From Treponema sp. (GTDB taxonomy: Bacteria; Spirochaetota; Spirochaetia; Treponematales; Breznakiellaceae), in NCBI GenBank assembly GCA_031283905.1, contig JAITAW010000286.1:1-9023 (forward strand): 9,023 bases of DNA, in the 5' to 3' direction. The translations under genes and the position numbers were made by a program. Below the pieces are notes generated by a model, which saw only the letters and a list, made by a program, of their open reading frames with translations, was not told the origin of the DNA and searched no databases. Positions 1 through 5,838 of this stretch are shown in pieces (the stretch's first letter is position 1; each line of letters begins with the position of its first letter).

Positions 1-2
1 AC

Positions 3-152
3 ATTGCTTTTATCGGAATTAACGGCGTTGATTATTCAATGAACATGCGCGGGCTTAACATTGTCGTGTTTGACAAAACATCGCAAACCGTGATTGACAC
101 CGTGAACTTTGACACGCACCTGCCCGGTTTCCCCTGCGCCAGACGCGCGTAA
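3..152 (+). CDS. C-terminal fragment with ILEI/FAM3-like domain (5' truncated by window edge)
   Basis: An open frame enters from the left edge and ends at TAA 150-152, leaving 49 residues. The visible peptide contains INGVDYSMNMRGLNIVVFD, then a short Thr/Val-rich strand and VNFDTH, ending PGFPCARRA. From memory, the pattern DYS..-RGLNIVV-D...-VDSV-FDT matches the ILEI/FAM3-like beta-sandwich domain, which in bacteria caps some capsule- or surface-polysaccharide proteins such as glycosyltransferases and sulfatase-like enzymes. In those contexts it is thought to bind or position a partner or glycan rather than to catalyse. The main domain of the protein lies outside the window, so its reaction cannot be stated. 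The fragment is in good coding style with no frameshift. The family call is moderate and the coding call is good. Confidence 0.6.
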   Translation: MAFIGINGVDYSMNMRGLNIVVFDKTSQTVIDTVNFDTHLPGFPCARRA

Positions 153-177
153 GCTGCGAAACACCATGCATAGTGAG

Positions 178-210
178 CTTTTCCCAACGCTCGATTGGTT
201 TTGGGAAAAG
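178..210. terminator. Perfect 10-bp stem-loop downstream of the left-edge gene
   Basis: CTTTTCCCAA (178-187) is exactly complementary to TTGGGAAAAG (201-210), with a 13-nt loop. It starts 26 bp after the stop of the left-edge gene. No T-run follows on the plus strand, so it is not a classical intrinsic terminator by itself. It could protect an mRNA 3' end or act together with the second hairpin just downstream. Confidence 0.35.
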
Positions 211-218
211 GTTCCGAA

Positions 219-241
219 GAAACGGCCGAAAGCCCGTTTTT
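219..241 (+). terminator. Candidate intrinsic terminator of the left-edge gene
   Basis: AAACGG (220-225) pairs with CCGTTT (234-239) around a small loop that has an extra internal C-G pair. The 3' arm runs into a T-tract (237-241). The stem is short and partly A-T. It lies about 70 bp past the stop at 152, a plausible place for termination of plus-strand transcription. Confidence is low because a computed folding energy is lacking. Confidence 0.3.
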
Positions 242-251
242 CCCTCTAAAT

Positions 252-335
252 CTAAGGGCGCTTTCCCAGAAAGACAAGCAAAAGAAAAGCGAGCCCAAAA
301 TAAACAAATAATTTTTTTACAACCTCTTTTCTCAT
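252..335 (-). CDS. 27-residue hydrophobic small protein or severed signal peptide
   Basis: On the minus strand an ATG at 335-333 is preceded by a perfect GGAGG (plus positions 342-346) at 6-nt spacing, one of the best ribosome sites in the window. The frame encodes 27 residues: a basic start (MRKEVVKK), a hydrophobic core (LFVYFGLAFLLLVFLG) and KRP, then TAG at 254-252. This is the shape of a signal peptide or a single-span membrane peptide. Other minus frames remain open to position 32, so a frameshift that cut a secreted protein short is possible, but the frame beyond about position 150 is antisense to the left-edge gene and looks non-coding. Upstream lie a candidate promoter (439-467) and a structured leader (358-402). 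I cannot name a family. The translation signals are strong, but no homology supports the gene. Confidence 0.4.
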   Translation of the reverse strand: MRKEVVKKLFVYFGLAFLLLVFLGKRP

Positions 336-341
336 AAGGAA

Positions 342-346
342 CCTCC
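342..346 (-). promoter_or_regulatory. Strong Shine-Dalgarno of the 27-residue ORF
   Basis: CCTCC on the plus strand gives GGAGG on the minus strand, 6 nt upstream of ATG 335-333. It is what makes this very short ORF worth listing. Confidence 0.5.
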
Positions 347-357
347 GTTTACTCGCA

Positions 358-402
358 GCGGGGTCTAATACCGCGCTCTGGAGCGTTGTCCCTTTAGGGC
401 GG
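358..402. other. GC-rich multi-hairpin element, possibly a leader of the small minus-strand ORF
   Basis: Three small inverted repeats are packed end to end: an imperfect stem from GCGG (358-361) with CCGC (371-374), then CGCTC-TG-GAGCG (374-385), then CCCT-TT-AGGG (390-399). The surrounding DNA is A+T rich. Read on the minus strand, the element sits directly upstream of the GGAGG and ATG of the 27-residue ORF, so it could be a structured 5' leader. It could equally be the palindromic end of a degenerate mobile element. I do not recognise a riboswitch class. Confidence 0.3.
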
Positions 403-438
403 TTAAAATTGGCAAGGCAAACAAAAAGTTGTTATATT

Positions 439-467
439 CGACTATAAAATTATTTTCATTTGGTCAA
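439..467 (-). promoter_or_regulatory. Candidate sigma70 promoter for the small minus-strand ORF
   Basis: On the minus strand TTGACC (plus 467-462) is followed after 17 nt by TAGTCG (444-439), or after 15 nt by the better TATAGT (446-441). Neither pairing is ideal. Transcription would run through the hairpin element into the GGAGG-ATG at 346-333. Confidence 0.25.
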
Positions 468-480
468 GATCCCGCCGAAT

Positions 481-516
481 GTAGGCTTGCGCCTACCGCT
501 TTCTTTATGCTTTTTT
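481..516 (+). terminator. Hairpin followed by T-rich tract
   Basis: GTAGGC (481-486), loop TTGC, GCCTAC (491-496) is a perfect 6-bp stem. It is followed by a pyrimidine-rich stretch ending in TTTTTT (511-516). It resembles a plus-strand intrinsic terminator, although the T-run begins late. No intact plus-strand gene immediately precedes it. Confidence 0.3.
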
Positions 517-520
517 GCTC

Positions 521-546
521 CTAATGTATATTATTTTATACATTAG
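521..546. repeat. Perfect A+T-rich inverted repeat
   Basis: CTAATGTATA (521-530) and TATACATTAG (537-546) are exact reverse complements separated by TTATTT. No T-run follows on either strand, so termination is not the obvious role. The symmetry is compatible with an operator for a dimeric regulator, or with a mobile-element end. Confidence 0.4.
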
Positions 547-570
547 ACGTCTGTTGAGACTCAAAAAGCC

Positions 571-774
571 TCAAAGAATACTCCAAAAAAGTCGGGTTTG
601 ACACTCGGAGCGTATTCTTTGGTTCTTCGGGAGTGTTCTTTGACTGAAAAAGAGTCGAGTTTGACACTCGGAGCGTGTTCTTTGGTTCTTAAAGAGTGTC
701 TTTTGACACTCTAAGAGTGTTTCAAGACACCCGGAAAGCTCCCATCCATTGTCACGGAGCGGGCCGCGGTTCAT
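571..774 (-). CDS. Hypothetical 67-residue heptapeptide-repeat protein
   Basis: This minus-strand frame reads through the 21-bp minisatellite. It has a non-repetitive start (MNRGPLRDNGWELSG) and then successive seven-residue units such as LECQKTL, FKNQRTR, SECQTRL, FFSQRTL, PKNQRIR and SECQTRL. Position four is Gln in every listed unit, and position three is Cys, Asn or Ser. The ATG (774-772) overlaps the TGA of the upstream minus-strand remnant by the ATGA arrangement typical of translational coupling. There is no independent Shine-Dalgarno of note. The protein is basic and Cys/Gln-rich with no membrane segment. It may be a real small repeat protein or merely an open frame created by an in-phase repeat. 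No function is assigned. Confidence 0.3.
   Translation of the reverse strand: MNRGPLRDNGWELSGCLETLLECQKTLFKNQRTRSECQTRLFFSQRTLPKNQRIRSECQTRLFWSIL
588..734. repeat. 21-bp minisatellite, seven contiguous degenerate units
   Basis: Seven adjacent 21-bp units can be laid out at 588, 609, 630, 651, 672, 693 and 714. Nearly all begin A-G-(A/C)-G-T and have T-T near the middle. A higher-order 63-bp period is clearest: 591-627 and 654-690 are identical at 35 of 37 positions. Unit six also forms a perfect 8-bp hairpin (AGAGTGTC at 693-700, loop TTTT, GACACTCT at 705-712). The unit length is a multiple of three, so on the minus strand it reads as heptapeptide repeats. There are no unique spacers, so this is not a CRISPR. 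Confidence 0.75.
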
Positions 775-1040
775 TCCGTTTCCGTCCCGGTATCCGTCCC
801 GTCAGAGCCGCGCCTACGATGGCCGCCGGGGAAGCGGGCTTTCAGGTCTTCGTAAATGGCTTTTGCCCCCGGTACATCCTGTTTTGCCGCCCGCCGGACG
901 TTGTTGTAAAAAGCAAGGGCAGCGTGGAAGGCATCGCTTCCGGCGGTCATAACCGTGTCGTCCAGCGTCTCCTGCAAGTGCCGTACCTTGTTCTGTATGC
1001 CCCAAAGCCCGTGAGCGTCCGCAAAATCCACGTCAAAATA
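771..1040 (-). pseudogene. N-terminally truncated remnant of a conserved phage/mobile-type small protein
   Basis: The minus-strand frame from 1040 to the TGA at 773-771 contains DVDFADAHGLWGIQNKV, then LQETLDDTVMTAGSDAF, ALAFYNNVRRAAKQDVPG and AKAIYEDLKARFPGG, ending in a low-complexity Thr/Gly/Asp/Glu tail. From memory, the pattern DDT.M..GSEAY..AL.YYN.VK.AAK..VPGAK.IY.DL..RFPG is a widespread small protein of unknown function in Bacteroidetes, treponemes and prophage-like regions, usually with roughly 80-100 further N-terminal residues. Here the frame is stopped by TGA at 1043-1041 just before the conserved part, and the only usable start is GTG 1031 with no Shine-Dalgarno. I therefore call it a truncated remnant. 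If expressed from GTG it would be 86 residues. The family is uncharacterised. Confidence 0.5.
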
Positions 1041-1043
1041 TCA

Positions 1044-1220
1044 TTTGCAGTTTAGTCGTGTCCCAAAATATGGATTAGGGACATCATCAATAAAAGTATT
1101 TGATATAAGCCAGCCGGTTTCGCTCCTTCCCACCCTCACGTTCACCCATATGGCGCCAAACTTGCTTGCGTTCCTGCGGAACAATGCCGGGTACGCAAGC
1201 GCCTCGCCTACGATTATTTC
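1044..1220 (-). other. Open 59-codon minus-strand stretch upstream of the remnant, same frame
   Basis: Immediately upstream of TGA 1043-1041, and in the same minus-strand frame, 59 codons are open back to another TGA at 1223-1221. The peptide looks protein-like, with RRNASKFGAIWVNVRVG and SNTFIDDVPNPYFGTRLNCK, but it has no ATG, GTG or TTG near its 5' end. It may be the lost N-terminal part of the remnant or a piece of an unrelated gene. I do not recognise it. Confidence 0.25.
1059..1083. repeat. Short inverted repeat near the remnant stop codon
   Basis: TGTCCC (1059-1064) pairs with GGGACA (1078-1083) over a 13-nt A+T-rich loop. It lies inside the broken minus-strand frame and has no T-run. 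Confidence 0.3.
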
Positions 1221-1239
1221 TCATATTTCCCGCCTTCCA

Positions 1240-1268
1240 TTGAAAAAAATATTCCATTGCGTTATGGT
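1240..1268 (+). promoter_or_regulatory. Candidate sigma70 promoter of murJ, implying a leaderless mRNA
   Basis: TTGAAA (1240-1245) is followed after 17 nt by TATGGT (1263-1268). The ATG of murJ is at 1275, so transcription would be expected to start at or within a base or two of the A of ATG. No Shine-Dalgarno is present in the 20 nt before that ATG, which fits a leaderless message. Confidence 0.45.
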
Positions 1269-1274
1269 TATAAC

Positions 1275-2867
1275 ATGGCTTTGACATCACGGTCTTTGTT
1301 AAAACACGGTTCGACACTGTCTCTTTTGACGTTCCTCTCAAGGATTTTAGGATTGTTGCGGGAGATGACCAAGGCGAGTCTGCTTGGAACATCCGCCCTA
1401 TCAGACGCTTTTTCGGTGGCTTTCATGGTACCGAATCTTTTCCGCCGTCTTTTTGCGGAAGGCTCCATATCGGTCGCGTTCATCCCCACGTTCAAAGAAT
1501 ACCTATTGCAAAAGAGCGAGCGGGAGATCAAGGAATTTCTCTGTTGTATCTTTACGTTTCTGAGTTTTTTCGTCTCCCTGGCGGTCGCGCTGGGAATTCT
1601 GGCCGCGCCCCTTATCATAAAACTTTTTGGACTTGAAGAATTTAATGAAACCGTACTGCTTACCCGCGTCATGTTTCCTTTTCTGGCGTTTATTTCCATA
1701 GCGGCCCTGTTTCAGGGCATTTTGAACAGCGTCAACTGTTTTACGCCGTCTGGTTTTGCGCCCATCCTGCTCAACATCATCGCCATCGTGTGCGCGTATG
1801 CGCTCAAAGACATTGCCGGCAATCCGGCGCGGGCAATGGCTGCGGGAATTTTCCTGGGCGGCTTTTTGGAAGCGGCTATGCAAGTCCCTTTTGTCGTCAA
1901 GCATGGGTTCACCTTCTTTTTTACGGGGTTGAAAAAGGCTGTCAATCATCCGGGAACAAAGACTGTCCTGAAACTCGTGGGCCCCACTATTATAGGCATG
2001 GCGGCGTACCAGCTCAACGACTTGGTGTCTACGGCCCTTGCCGGCAATGCGGGAGAGGGCGTGGTGTCAAGCCTCCAATACTCGCTGCGCTTGCAGGAGT
2101 TGATCCTCGGCGTATTCGCCGTGTCCATCGGCACGGTGCTGTTGCCCGACCTCTCGGAACACGCGAAATCGGGAAACTGGGACTGTTACAACGACCGGCT
2201 GACGTCCGCCATGCATATCATCGTGTTCATCACCATTCCCATCACGTTTTTCGCTTTGGCGCAAGGCGAAAGCCTCATACGCCTTCTCTTTCAAAGCAGA
2301 CGTTTCACCGAAACATCGGTGGCCTTAACCAAAACGGCGTTCACTTTTCATATACCTGCGCTCCTCTTCATCGCCTTAAACCGTATTCTTTCACCCGCGT
2401 TTTACGCTCAAAGCGACTCAAAATCCCCGACCATTGCGGGAGTTATTTCGTTTGCCGTCAACATGACGGTTGCGGCCGCGCTTGTCCGCCCCATGCGCGG
2501 GGCAGGCGTTGCGCTTGCCCTCACCATAGCGAGCGCGATCAACACCATTCTGCTTCTCGTATTTTTAAAAAGGAATCCCCTTGTCAATATTAAACGAACT
2601 GTTTGGGCGACATTTCTCTATGTTTTCAAGATGTGCTGTTTCTCAGCCGCGCTTATGGCGCCGCTTCTGTTTCTCAATCCCCTGCTCCTTGAACTATTCG
2701 CTCGGTACAACCGCTTTATCCATTACGGCGTTCCCCTTGTCATCACTGCGGCGCTGTATTTTTCTGCGGGTTTGGCGCTTCTTGTCATTACGAAGGACAA
2801 ACATGTCTACGCCCTGTTGCGGATGATCGGGCGGAGAACGCCGCGTTTGGATACGCCGAACCCGTAA
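1275..2867 (+). CDS. murJ: MurJ (MviN) lipid II flippase
   Basis: MurJ moves the peptidoglycan precursor lipid II across the inner membrane and belongs to the MOP exporter superfamily. The 530-residue length and the many hydrophobic segments fit the 14-helix fold. N-terminal signatures are clear: SRILGLLRE (residues 22-30), SDAFSVAFMVPN (43-54) and LFRRLFAEGSISVAFIP (55-71). Arg23, Arg29, Asp44 and Arg57 fall where essential charged cavity residues occur in Escherichia coli MurJ, and Arg272 in YSLRLQELILGVF matches the conserved mid-protein Arg. I chose ATG 1275 over an in-frame TTG at 1257 because the candidate -10 box overlaps the upstream extension and the protein then begins in the usual MurJ manner. 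There is no Shine-Dalgarno. The gene appears monocistronic and converges on pheT, with 32 bp between stops. The assignment is confident. Confidence 0.95.
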   Translation: MALTSRSLLKHGSTLSLLTFLSRILGLLREMTKASLLGTSALSDAFSVAFMVPNLFRRLFAEGSISVAFIPTFKEYLLQKSEREIKEFLCCIFTFLSFFVSLAVALGILAAPLIIKLFGLEEFNETVLLTRVMFPFLAFISIAALFQGILNSVNCFTPSGFAPILLNIIAIVCAYALKDIAGNPARAMAAGIFLGGFLEAAMQVPFVVKHGFTFFFTGLKKAVNHPGTKTVLKLVGPTIIGMAAYQLNDLVSTALAGNAGEGVVSSLQYSLRLQELILGVFAVSIGTVLLPDLSEHAKSGNWDCYNDRLTSAMHIIVFITIPITFFALAQGESLIRLLFQSRRFTETSVALTKTAFTFHIPALLFIALNRILSPAFYAQSDSKSPTIAGVISFAVNMTVAAALVRPMRGAGVALALTIASAINTILLLVFLKRNPLVNIKRTVWATFLYVFKMCCFSAALMAPLLFLNPLLLELFARYNRFIHYGVPLVITAALYFSAGLALLVITKDKHVYALLRMIGRRTPRLDTPNP

Positions 2868-2899
2868 CCTAGACGCAGCAGGGCGGAAAAGAGATCACA

Positions 2900-4642
2900 T
2901 CACAACAGCGCGTCTAAATTAATTTCCGCAGCGATACACGGAACAATGATGCCGAAGTTTTCAAGCGCGGCCGGATGAATCTCTCCAAATACGCCGATGG
3001 GTTTGTCGTGGTACACGACCGATGCGGCGCGACCGGGAATAAAGCGGCTGTCCGTTGATTCATCCACCGTGTATTCACGGGAAAGATAGTAGAAAAGCGT
3101 CTGAATTTGCGCGGCTATGGCGTTGAAATTCGCCTCTTTGTTCGCGCTCAACATGCCGAGGTACTGCCGCGTGGCGGCGCCGTAGTTTTCCGAAGGGTCT
3201 TTGAACGCTACTTTGCCGGTCTCAAAAATATGATGTGGATACACGGCGTTGCCCGATACGGACTCGCTCATTAAAAGGGATGCGAGAACCGAATCGCGTA
3301 CGTACTCGTAGTTTTCCGTCATGGGGTTGGCGATCTGAATGATGCGGCGGCCGTCGCCCAAAACTTTGTCCACCAAATCTTTTCTGGAGCCAAGGTAATT
3401 GTAGATCATCTCCTGATACCCCAGCCCTACGAGTATTTCCTTGACCTTTCTGCTGAATATCGTTATGGGTGAAAGCCGCCCAACCGTGAATTCCTTCGGA
3501 CGTTCAGGCTTAAATGAAGCAAGCCCCCGTCCTATCATCACATCTTCGGCGACATCCGCGGCGTGGAGAAAGTCGTTGCGGTATTCGGGAGGATAGAGCC
3601 GTACGCCGTCAACCACGTTAGCGCCGCCGCGCTCAACATCACAAGCCTTTTCAGCCTTGCAGCCCATACGCTCAAGCGCCTCAACGCACTCGTTCCCGTT
3701 CAATTTTTCACCTAAAAATTTTTCTATGCGCTCAAGGGAACAGAACACCGGCGACTGAAAGTAGAAAGGCGTAGTCATCGTCCGCCCGAAGGGCGTATCA
3801 TAGCCGTATTCGACAGTTACCGGTTCAATGGTATAGCCCTGATCCGCCATGTCGCAGGCCATGATAGAAGCCGCCAAGATTACGGACGGCTGATCCGTGC
3901 CGGTCAGTTCCACAAACAGATCCGTATCGCCCACCTGAACCGCGCCTATGTCAGCCGAATTGATAATGGGCGGATATGAGAGGATCCCGCCTTTCGCGTC
4001 AACGAGCAACGGGTGGACAGGCTCGTGCTCCTGAATAAAGGCGTATTCCTTGCCCTTGGGGTGCTGTTTGAGGATTTCCCTCAGGGTAAGCGGCGAGTCC
4101 CATTGAAGCGGAGTAAAGGATGCCGAATCGGGATCAACGCCCTTATAAGTGATAGGCCACATGATAATGGCGATGCGGTACAACCCCATCGAAATGGCGC
4201 GGCGCTTGCGCCCGAAATTCCACGCCAGCTTCTCCTGGGTTTGGATCATGTCCCTGAGCGAAGCGTCAGTGACGGCTTTGCCCGTTGCGACGAACCCCGC
4301 AAGGTAGGGGCGTACGTTCTTGACGGATTTTTCAACTTTTACCGTCCATTCTGACTTTTGGGCATTGCCATGTGTTGAAAAAAACGGATATTCGGGACGT
4401 TTTCCTTTTCCGTAATAGCTGCGGATCTGACGGGCGCAACCGGCTGTTCCCCAGAGATCGGGCCTGTTCGTATCGTTTAATTCTATTTTAAGTGTACGTT
4501 CAGCCGCATCCAGGCGTTTGTCGCTCTCTTCATCCAATTCCGCCTTCGCACAGGTAAGGGCCTCCTCGAATTCGGCGCGGTTGTTCCATCTGCGTCCTGC
4601 CAGAGAGCAGAAGAGTTCTTCATTTACTTCGATTTTTGGCAT
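2900..4642 (-). CDS. pheT: Phenylalanyl-tRNA synthetase beta subunit, archaeal/spirochaetal short type
   Basis: PheT pairs with PheS in an alpha2-beta2 enzyme that attaches phenylalanine to tRNA-Phe. The 580 residues are far fewer than the roughly 790 of the usual bacterial subunit and match the archaeal/eukaryal-like form used by spirochaetes. It lacks the N-terminal OB-fold tRNA-binding domain and the C-terminal anticodon-binding FDX-ACB domain. Visible landmarks are LNDTNRPDLW (55-64), a B3/B4-like editing region (about 110-275, with GGILSYPPIINSADIG), a B5 domain (about 301-373, with RNDFLHAADVAEDVMIGRG), and the class II-like core (about 390-580, with IANPMTENYEYVRDSVLASLL at 437-457 cut here to its start and HHIFETGKV at 470-478). 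ATG 4642-4640 has AAGGAA 8 nt upstream. pheS is not adjacent in this window. The assignment is confident. Confidence 0.95.
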   Translation of the reverse strand: MPKIEVNEELFCSLAGRRWNNRAEFEEALTCAKAELDEESDKRLDAAERTLKIELNDTNRPDLWGTAGCARQIRSYYGKGKRPEYPFFSTHGNAQKSEWTVKVEKSVKNVRPYLAGFVATGKAVTDASLRDMIQTQEKLAWNFGRKRRAISMGLYRIAIIMWPITYKGVDPDSASFTPLQWDSPLTLREILKQHPKGKEYAFIQEHEPVHPLLVDAKGGILSYPPIINSADIGAVQVGDTDLFVELTGTDQPSVILAASIMACDMADQGYTIEPVTVEYGYDTPFGRTMTTPFYFQSPVFCSLERIEKFLGEKLNGNECVEALERMGCKAEKACDVERGGANVVDGVRLYPPEYRNDFLHAADVAEDVMIGRGLASFKPERPKEFTVGRLSPITIFSRKVKEILVGLGYQEMIYNYLGSRKDLVDKVLGDGRRIIQIANPMTENYEYVRDSVLASLLMSESVSGNAVYPHHIFETGKVAFKDPSENYGAATRQYLGMLSANKEANFNAIAAQIQTLFYYLSREYTVDESTDSRFIPGRAASVVYHDKPIGVFGEIHPAALENFGIIVPCIAAEINLDALL

Positions 4643-4650
4643 GGAATTGT

Positions 4651-4656
4651 TTCCTT
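4651..4656 (-). promoter_or_regulatory. Ribosome binding site of pheT
   Basis: AAGGAA on the minus strand, 8 nt before ATG 4642-4640. It fixes the pheT start, and contrasts with murJ and prfA, which have no such site. Confidence 0.7.
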
Positions 4657-4687
4657 AGTGTTCCTTTGATTCAGATTTGGTACCAAG

Positions 4688-4716
4688 ATACTATAAAAAA
4701 GGCTAAATTTTATCAA
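4688..4716 (-). promoter_or_regulatory. Sigma70-type promoter of pheT
   Basis: On the minus strand TTGATA (plus 4716-4711) is followed by exactly 17 nt and TAGTAT (4693-4688). The expected start is near 4681, giving a leader of about 40 nt that contains the AAGGAA site. No T-box-like specifier structure or attenuator fits in so short a leader. Confidence 0.6.
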
Positions 4717-4771
4717 GATGGAGCGGGACGCTTGAAGCGCTGAGATTGGAAAAAATCAGGAGCGAAGCGGC

Positions 4772-4788
4772 GTTGTTCTTGCAACAAC
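4772..4788. other. Stem-loop in the divergent intergenic region
   Basis: GTTGTT (4772-4777), loop CTTGC, AACAAC (4783-4788). It is followed on the plus strand by a T-rich but interrupted tract. It lies between the two divergent promoters, so it could insulate them or serve as an operator. Its role is unknown. Confidence 0.3.
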
Positions 4789-4828
4789 CATTATTTTCTG
4801 AATTTCGACAAAAAACAATGAAAAACAC

Positions 4829-4863
4829 TTGTTTTATCTGAGTTTTGTGGTAGAATATATAAT
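4829..4863 (+). promoter_or_regulatory. Promoter of the 310-residue gene / spiro-SPASM cluster
   Basis: TTGTTT (4829-4834), 16 nt, TAGAAT (4851-4856), with an overlapping perfect TATAAT at 4858-4863. Transcription would start just ahead of the ATG at 4875, leaving a very short leader that includes GGGG (4864-4867) as the only weak ribosome site. This is the likely promoter for the downstream genes to 8449. Confidence 0.5.
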
Positions 4864-4874
4864 GGGGTTATGTT

Positions 4875-5807
4875 ATGCTTATTTGTAAAGAGAATGAAAA
4901 TGAATTGATCGTTCAAATTTTAGCGTATCTTGATGAGACGCATTTGAAAGAAAGCGAATATATAAAAAATGAACTTGCGTGGCTTGAAACACTGGAAAAG
5001 GTTACGCTTCATTACCCTGAAATAAGGGATAGTTGGGAAAGAGACCGCACGCTTGACAGGATTCTTGCGTCCAATACGCTTCACCTACCGCCGAGAGTGA
5101 TGAATCTCCATAATTATTTAGTCACTAAACTGCATATTTTCTCAACTCTTTTTGCGATATTAAAGGATATTTCCGCGTTTGGCATCCCGATTCGGGCTAG
5201 TATGTTGACCATTACGTCTTTTTTTACAATGGAAAAAGTGTATTCCTCCTGTCTGCGGGACAATTTTATTTCCAAAGAGGTGAAAAACCTTTTGGCTGAC
5301 GAGCTTGTTTTCTTATGGGACAATGGACTGAATATAAAAAAAGCCTGTTTTTTCGGACATTTGGAACAGCTTTGGGTGGCGAGAGACAAAACACCGCCCA
5401 CCTATGGTACTATGGATGGCAACAGCGAGGTAATCCGTTTGTCAATGGAAATGCCGAGAGAATGGGATGACTTCCTGAAAGAGCAGGGAGATAATAAAGA
5501 AACAATAAACGCTTTGTTGGAATTTGTATTTGGGCTTTCTTACGAGGATATTATCAGAGAACGGGAGCGCTTGTCCCGCGCCAAGATGCAGTCTGTAAAC
5601 GAGGCTGAGTTAAAAAAAGTCTTTGGCGCGACAGAATTCGCATACACCAGCATAAAAAGGGTCGATCCGAGCAGATTTTACGATTTTTTCATTGAGCGGT
5701 ACGAGAAGACTCTGTTCCGCAGACGCATTCTCATGGAAGAAGCCAGTGAAGCTCCTAAAAGGACCATAGAGGAAATCTACCTGGAATACCTCGCCTCAAA
5801 AGTTTAG
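4875..5807 (+). CDS. Hypothetical protein, first gene of the spiro-SPASM cluster
   Basis: I do not recognise this 310-residue protein. It has no signal peptide. The predicted character is mostly helical and charged, with one hydrophobic stretch around residues 88-118 (LHIFSTLFAILKDISAFGIP) that is broken by charged and Pro residues and so is unlikely to span a membrane. The C-terminal third is rich in Glu, Arg and Lys (IRERERLSRAKMQS; then RFYDFFIERYEKTLFRRR), as in a helical-bundle or scaffold protein. No nucleotide-binding loop, zinc site or SAM motif is visible. Base use is more A+T rich than in the two following genes. ATG 4875 has a weak GGGG upstream and directly follows a good promoter. 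Its stop is 31 bp before the spiro-SPASM ATG, so co-transcription is likely. Partner function is inferred from position only. Confidence 0.8.
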   Translation: MLICKENENELIVQILAYLDETHLKESEYIKNELAWLETLEKVTLHYPEIRDSWERDRTLDRILASNTLHLPPRVMNLHNYLVTKLHIFSTLFAILKDISAFGIPIRASMLTITSFFTMEKVYSSCLRDNFISKEVKNLLADELVFLWDNGLNIKKACFFGHLEQLWVARDKTPPTYGTMDGNSEVIRLSMEMPREWDDFLKEQGDNKETINALLEFVFGLSYEDIIRERERLSRAKMQSVNEAELKKVFGATEFAYTSIKRVDPSRFYDFFIERYEKTLFRRRILMEEASEAPKRTIEEIYLEYLASKV

Positions 5808-5838
5808 TGTGTTTTTATTCTTGCCGATAATTAAAAGT

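Noticed and set aside
32..307. Minus-strand 91-residue frame
   Set aside because: Its second half is antisense to the left-edge coding fragment and has no Shine-Dalgarno. The better-supported start nearby is ATG 335 in a different frame.
358..402. tRNA gene or known riboswitch
   Set aside because: The hairpins are too small and unordered for a cloverleaf, and there are no recognisable conserved riboswitch cores.
588..734. CRISPR array
   Set aside because: The 21-bp units abut each other with no unique spacers, and no cas genes are present.
1257..1274. TTG start for murJ
   Set aside because: It has no ribosome site, overlaps the candidate -10 box and adds six residues not typical of MurJ.
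1790..2593. 267-residue plus-strand frame inside murJ
   Set aside because: It is in another frame of a confidently assigned gene, Arg/His/Gly-rich with no fold-like pattern.
5809..5838. GTG start for the spiro-SPASM gene
   Set aside because: The extra residues are ahead of the normal beginning of the nucleotidyltransferase-like fold, and no Shine-Dalgarno precedes it.
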